From: Cohnella fermenti
GTDB taxonomy: Bacteria > Bacillota > Bacilli > Paenibacillales > Paenibacillaceae
DNA: 64,000 bases
NCBI RefSeq assembly: GCF_004801405.1
Contig: NZ_SSOB01000020.1
Span: forward strand, 1 to 64,000
Reading direction: 5' to 3'
Part shown: positions 61,313 to 64,000 of the stretch, in pieces
Numbering within the stretch: the first letter of the stretch is position 1
Layout: every line of letters begins with the position of its first letter
Translations under genes and position numbers: made by a program
Notes under the pieces: generated by a model
Databases searched by the model: none
What the model was told of the DNA's origin: nothing
What the model saw: the letters and a program-made list of their open reading frames with translations, nothing else

Positions 61313-63371
61313 GTGCGCTTGGCAGCGCAACGACTAACGGGTGAAAGTCCCGAGCATACCGCAGGTGGCGGAAGTGCATAGCTGACAGGCAGTGCGTAGT
61401 CCGAAAGGATGCGTGCGGAGGGCTTGAAGGCAAACCCCGGAACAGGCGGCTGAAACCGTGTTGGCTGACGAGATCGGATAACTCTGCCAAAGAAGAGAAC
61501 ATCCAATACCACCGTTGGATCTCGGAAGTTAAGAGGACTGGATCCGGGGGAAAGTCGGTTGACGTGACCCAAGGAGAGCCCTGCCGTCCCCGCTTGAGGC
61601 GGTAAACCATGGACAAGATCGCGAAGATCAAGGCCGAGACTATGGGCGGCGAGCAGTCATATGAAGGGATAGTAGTGAGAAAGCCCGCAGGAAAAGCCGC
61701 AATGGCGGGTGAACCGGCACGCTGTTGCCGGTGCAAGCCTCGACTCAAAAGGCGAGGACTTGACGCGAAGCCTGGAACCGTGGAAGAAAAGCGAACCAAC
61801 GTGGAATAGCGACAGGTAATCAGGCAGAAGCCGGGGAGCCAAGAAGAGCGAAGAACCGGGGCCGAACAAAAGGGTAGGCCGTCTGAGGCGGAGTACGCTC
61901 GGCGCACGCCGAAATGCCAGCAAGAACGGCTAAAGCAGGCGAAGACGTGGAGCGGAAGCAAACGAGTACCTGTAAGGAGACCAACGCAGAGGAGCTTTCG
62001 TGTGGAAGAAGGAACCAAGCGACGCAAGTGGTACAGCCTGATGGATAAAATCTGGGGGATGCCGAACCTGTTAGCCGCCTTCAAAGAGGTGAAGGCAAAC
62101 AAGGGAGCGCCGGGCGTGGACAAAGTGACCATCAAGGCATATGAGTCGAAGTTGGAGGACAACTTAAGAGCCCTTCAAACCGCCCTGCGAACGAAAGGTT
62201 ATATCCCGAAACCGGTACGGCGCGTATACATCGAAAAGAATGATGGTAGCCAGAGACCATTAGGTATACCCGCAGTGGTGGACCGCATCGCGCAAGCAGC
62301 AGTAAAGCGTATACTGGAGCCGATCTTCGAAGCCAAGTTCAGTGAGCGCAGCTATGGGTTCCGCCCGGGACGCCGTGCGCACATGGCGATAAACACCATC
62401 CGCAAAGACTTGCTGGAGGGGTACAGCTATGTGATTGACGCCGATCTCAAATCGTATTTTGACACGATTCCGCATGGACGACTGCTGAAGGAAGTCAGGG
62501 AAGAAGTCGTGGATGGCAGTGTGTTGAAAGTCCTTGAAAGCTTCCTGAAAGCAGGCGTGTTGGAAAATGGGGTCGTACACGAAAGTGACGTCGGGAGCCC
62601 TCAGGGGGGCGTGTGTAGTCCGCTATTAGCGAACATATATTTGCATCCGCTGGATAAGCTCATGGAGGAGCGAGGGCACCGCATGACGCGTTACGCCGAC
62701 GATTTCGTCATATGTTGCAGAACGCGAAAGGGAGCAGAGCGCGTCCTAAAGACCATTGTCCGATTCTTGGAAGAGGAATTGGGGTTAAAGGTGCATCCGG
62801 AGAAAACCAAGATTGTGAATGCCCGTGAAGAGACATTCATATTCTTGGGCCATGCATTTAAACCGGGTGGCTGGATTACACCGTCCTCAAAAGCCATTAG
62901 GAAATTCAAGGAACGAACAAAGGGAATTACGCGGAGGAACCAAACCATCCAAGTGAGCACGTTGGTCAAGAAAGTCCTCAACCCCTATGTCAGGGGATGG
63001 GGAAACTACTACGGCGGCGGAGACAGTAAAACGTTGTTCGCGCAACTGGACGCATGGATAAGGCGGCGGCTTAGAATGGTGCAGATGCGAAGCTGGAGGA
63101 AAGTGCGAAGATTATTACGAGAGATGCGCAGGCGGGGCTGGAAAGGGGAACTTAGAAGCATCCGAATGACTGCTTGGCGCAACTCAAAATGTAAACAAGC
63201 ACACTATGCTATGCCCAACCAGTGGTTTGAGGAGATCGGCCTGTGTAGCCTGGTAGATATCTACAACATTCAACATCCCCAGCGGGGATAGCCACGGAGG
63301 AACCGGATGCGACGACCCGCACGTCCTGGTTCTGTGAGAGGCCCATGAATTCATTCATGGGCCTACTCGAT
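61313..63371 (+). mobile_element. Complete group II intron
   Basis: It starts with the GTGCG consensus at 61313 and ends CCTACTCGAT at 63371. Domain V is at about 63299-63333 (AACCGGATGCGAC ... GTCCTGGTT) and domain VI at about 63339-63371, a long GGCCCATGAAT/ATTCATGGGCC stem. The first 690 nt fold as ribozyme RNA and contain no real gene; short ORFs there are ignored. The reverse transcriptase is encoded in the domain IV position. The intron separates the MFS gene from its terminator at 63406. Confidence 0.92.
62002..63291 (+). CDS. ltrA: Group II intron reverse transcriptase/maturase
   Basis: A 429-residue intron-encoded protein. RT blocks include the RGIPAVVDRIAQ-like opening (here LGIPAVVDRIAQAAVKRILEP), the active site RYADDFVICC near residue 230, and the X/maturase domain around PYVRGWGNYY. 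The C-terminus ends LVDIYNIQHPQRG with no visible HNH cysteine pairs, so it likely lacks the endonuclease domain. GTG 62002 follows GAGGAG. It should splice the intron and copy it into DNA; all RT motifs look intact. Confidence 0.93.
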   Translation: MEEGTKRRKWYSLMDKIWGMPNLLAAFKEVKANKGAPGVDKVTIKAYESKLEDNLRALQTALRTKGYIPKPVRRVYIEKNDGSQRPLGIPAVVDRIAQAAVKRILEPIFEAKFSERSYGFRPGRRAHMAINTIRKDLLEGYSYVIDADLKSYFDTIPHGRLLKEVREEVVDGSVLKVLESFLKAGVLENGVVHESDVGSPQGGVCSPLLANIYLHPLDKLMEERGHRMTRYADDFVICCRTRKGAERVLKTIVRFLEEELGLKVHPEKTKIVNAREETFIFLGHAFKPGGWITPSSKAIRKFKERTKGITRRNQTIQVSTLVKKVLNPYVRGWGNYYGGGDSKTLFAQLDAWIRRRLRMVQMRSWRKVRRLLREMRRRGWKGELRSIRMTAWRNSKCKQAHYAMPNQWFEEIGLCSLVDIYNIQHPQRG

Positions 63372-63405
63372 TCCGGCTGCTGCCCGATGAAGGGCTATTG
63401 CGATA

Positions 63406-63437
63406 GGGGGAGGGCTTTCCAGGCATGCCCCCTTTTT
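63406..63437 (+). terminator. Terminator downstream of the intron
   Basis: GGGGG ... GCATGCCCCC followed by TTTTT; the stem is interrupted. It probably served the MFS gene before the intron inserted. The following 63440-63650 is AT-rich and contains no gene. Confidence 0.6.
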
Positions 63438-63512
63438 AGTTTGTGCGAATACACCAAAAAAAGTAGGTTCTTGGAACTATTTCTAGTGTGGATAATAGGT
63501 CTTTTTCAGTGT

Positions 63513-63542
63513 TTGTTAAGTGCGGAAAGCTACCATTAAATA
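63513..63542 (+). promoter_or_regulatory. Possible promoter of the surface-protein gene
   Basis: TTGTTA, an 18-bp spacer, TAAATA, in an AT-rich stretch unlike the rest of the window, about 110 bp before the start codon. Confidence 0.4.
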
Positions 63543-63654
63543 TATTATGTTGAATGCTGTAATTTCTTGGGGAATCAAGGGGTAAAGAGTCAATAATCTG
63601 CGTTTGTTTAAGGGAATGGGAGCAACTCAAGAATAACGGGGAGGGACTTGTTTC

Positions 63655-64000
63655 ATGATGAAAAGACTTCGGCTCACGACAGTTTGGTTGCTTGCGTTAG
63701 CGATAGCGCTTCCGTGGCTGCCGGGACCAAAGGCGGATGCGGCGGATGCTTTATCCGTTACGGCGATGACTGGAACTGCAATTTCGGTTGCGCAGGCGAC
63801 GGAATTGGTAAACACCATCGTCGGGACAGGGATTGCGGTCTCGAATATAACAGCTACGGGAGTCGGCGTGGCTTTCGGCAAGTTCAGCGGAGGCGCCAAC
63901 ATCATCGGGTTCGACTCCGGTATCATTCTTAGTACCGGGAAAGCCGCGGATGTGGTGGGGCCGAATAATGTTACCAACAAGTCGACAAATAATGGGAAGT
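63655..64000 (+). CDS. Choice-of-anchor L domain surface protein (partial, runs off the window)
   Basis: The first 115 codons are present. Two ATG codons (63655, 63658) follow GGGGAGGGA. A basic start and the hydrophobic stretch VWLLALAIALPWLPG make a signal peptide, cleaved near ADAADA. The mature part reads LVNTIVGTGIAVSNITATG then FSGGANIIGFDSGIILSTG and VVGPN, the opening of choice-of-anchor L domains in large bacterial surface proteins. No stop is reached, so the size and anchor type are unknown. Confidence 0.8.
   Translation, partial: MMKRLRLTTVWLLALAIALPWLPGPKADAADALSVTAMTGTAISVAQATELVNTIVGTGIAVSNITATGVGVAFGKFSGGANIIGFDSGIILSTGKAADVVGPNNVTNKSTNNGK

Noticed and set aside
61609-61809. 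Small ORF inside the group II intron
   Set aside because: It lies in the ribozyme domain region and has no family match; the RNA structure explains the sequence.

Overview
The window looks like a chromosomal stretch from a GC-rich, spore-forming member of the Paenibacillaceae (Cohnella/Paenibacillus-like). The evidence is the split glycine decarboxylase genes gcvPA/gcvPB, two YesM/YesN two-component systems next to CUT1-type sugar ABC transporters, three SLH anchoring repeats, two DUF4183 genes (a Bacillus/Paenibacillus spore-surface family), and strong GGAGG ribosome binding sites with frequent GTG and TTG starts. This is inferred from gene content; no marker gene such as rRNA is present.

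Layout: the left edge is the 3' end of a group II intron (1-122). A short-chain dehydrogenase and a TetR regulator follow (575-2098). The glycine cleavage genes are arranged as a leftward gcvT-gcvPA-gcvPB operon behind a tandem glycine riboswitch with a visible terminator, and a divergent gcvH with its own promoter and an apparent single glycine aptamer (2534-7661). A 51-bp minisatellite comes next. From 8975 to 22929 runs a large co-directional organosulfur operon: ssuB-ssuC-ssuC2-ssuA, two FMN monooxygenases, a class II aldolase-like protein, a heterodimeric ABC exporter, cysteine synthase and gamma-glutamyltransferase. It probably brings in sulfur compounds, cleaves them and builds cysteine. 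A leftward cluster (23841-26936) adds a third monooxygenase with an SDR and a D-2-hydroxyacid dehydrogenase. Next are a MarR-controlled drug exporter, a histidinol-phosphatase, the DUF4183 pair and a small cysteine-rich gene.

From 31863 to 56079 the window is devoted to carbohydrate capture: two YesM/YesN plus ABC transporter loci, a sulfatase, a GH31 alpha-glucosidase, and a 2237-residue secreted SLH protein with a GH87-type (alpha-1,3-glucanase) beta-helix. Two CcpA-like cre sites sit in front of these genes. The right end holds a Uma2 gene, a decayed IS4-family element inserted into that gene's terminator, a LacI/MFS pair, a complete group II intron, and the start of a choice-of-anchor L surface protein.

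The most unusual signal is outside the genes. Seven intergenic arrays, roughly one per 9 kb, each carry four 16-bp imperfect palindromes (consensus ATGTGAAAAATCACAT) whose starts are 51 or 52 bp apart. One array has lost its first palindrome to the left-hand group II intron. Two unrelated repeat families, the minisatellite at 7821-8353 and a triplicate at 38716-38846, also have an exact 51-bp period. All of these lie at gene ends.
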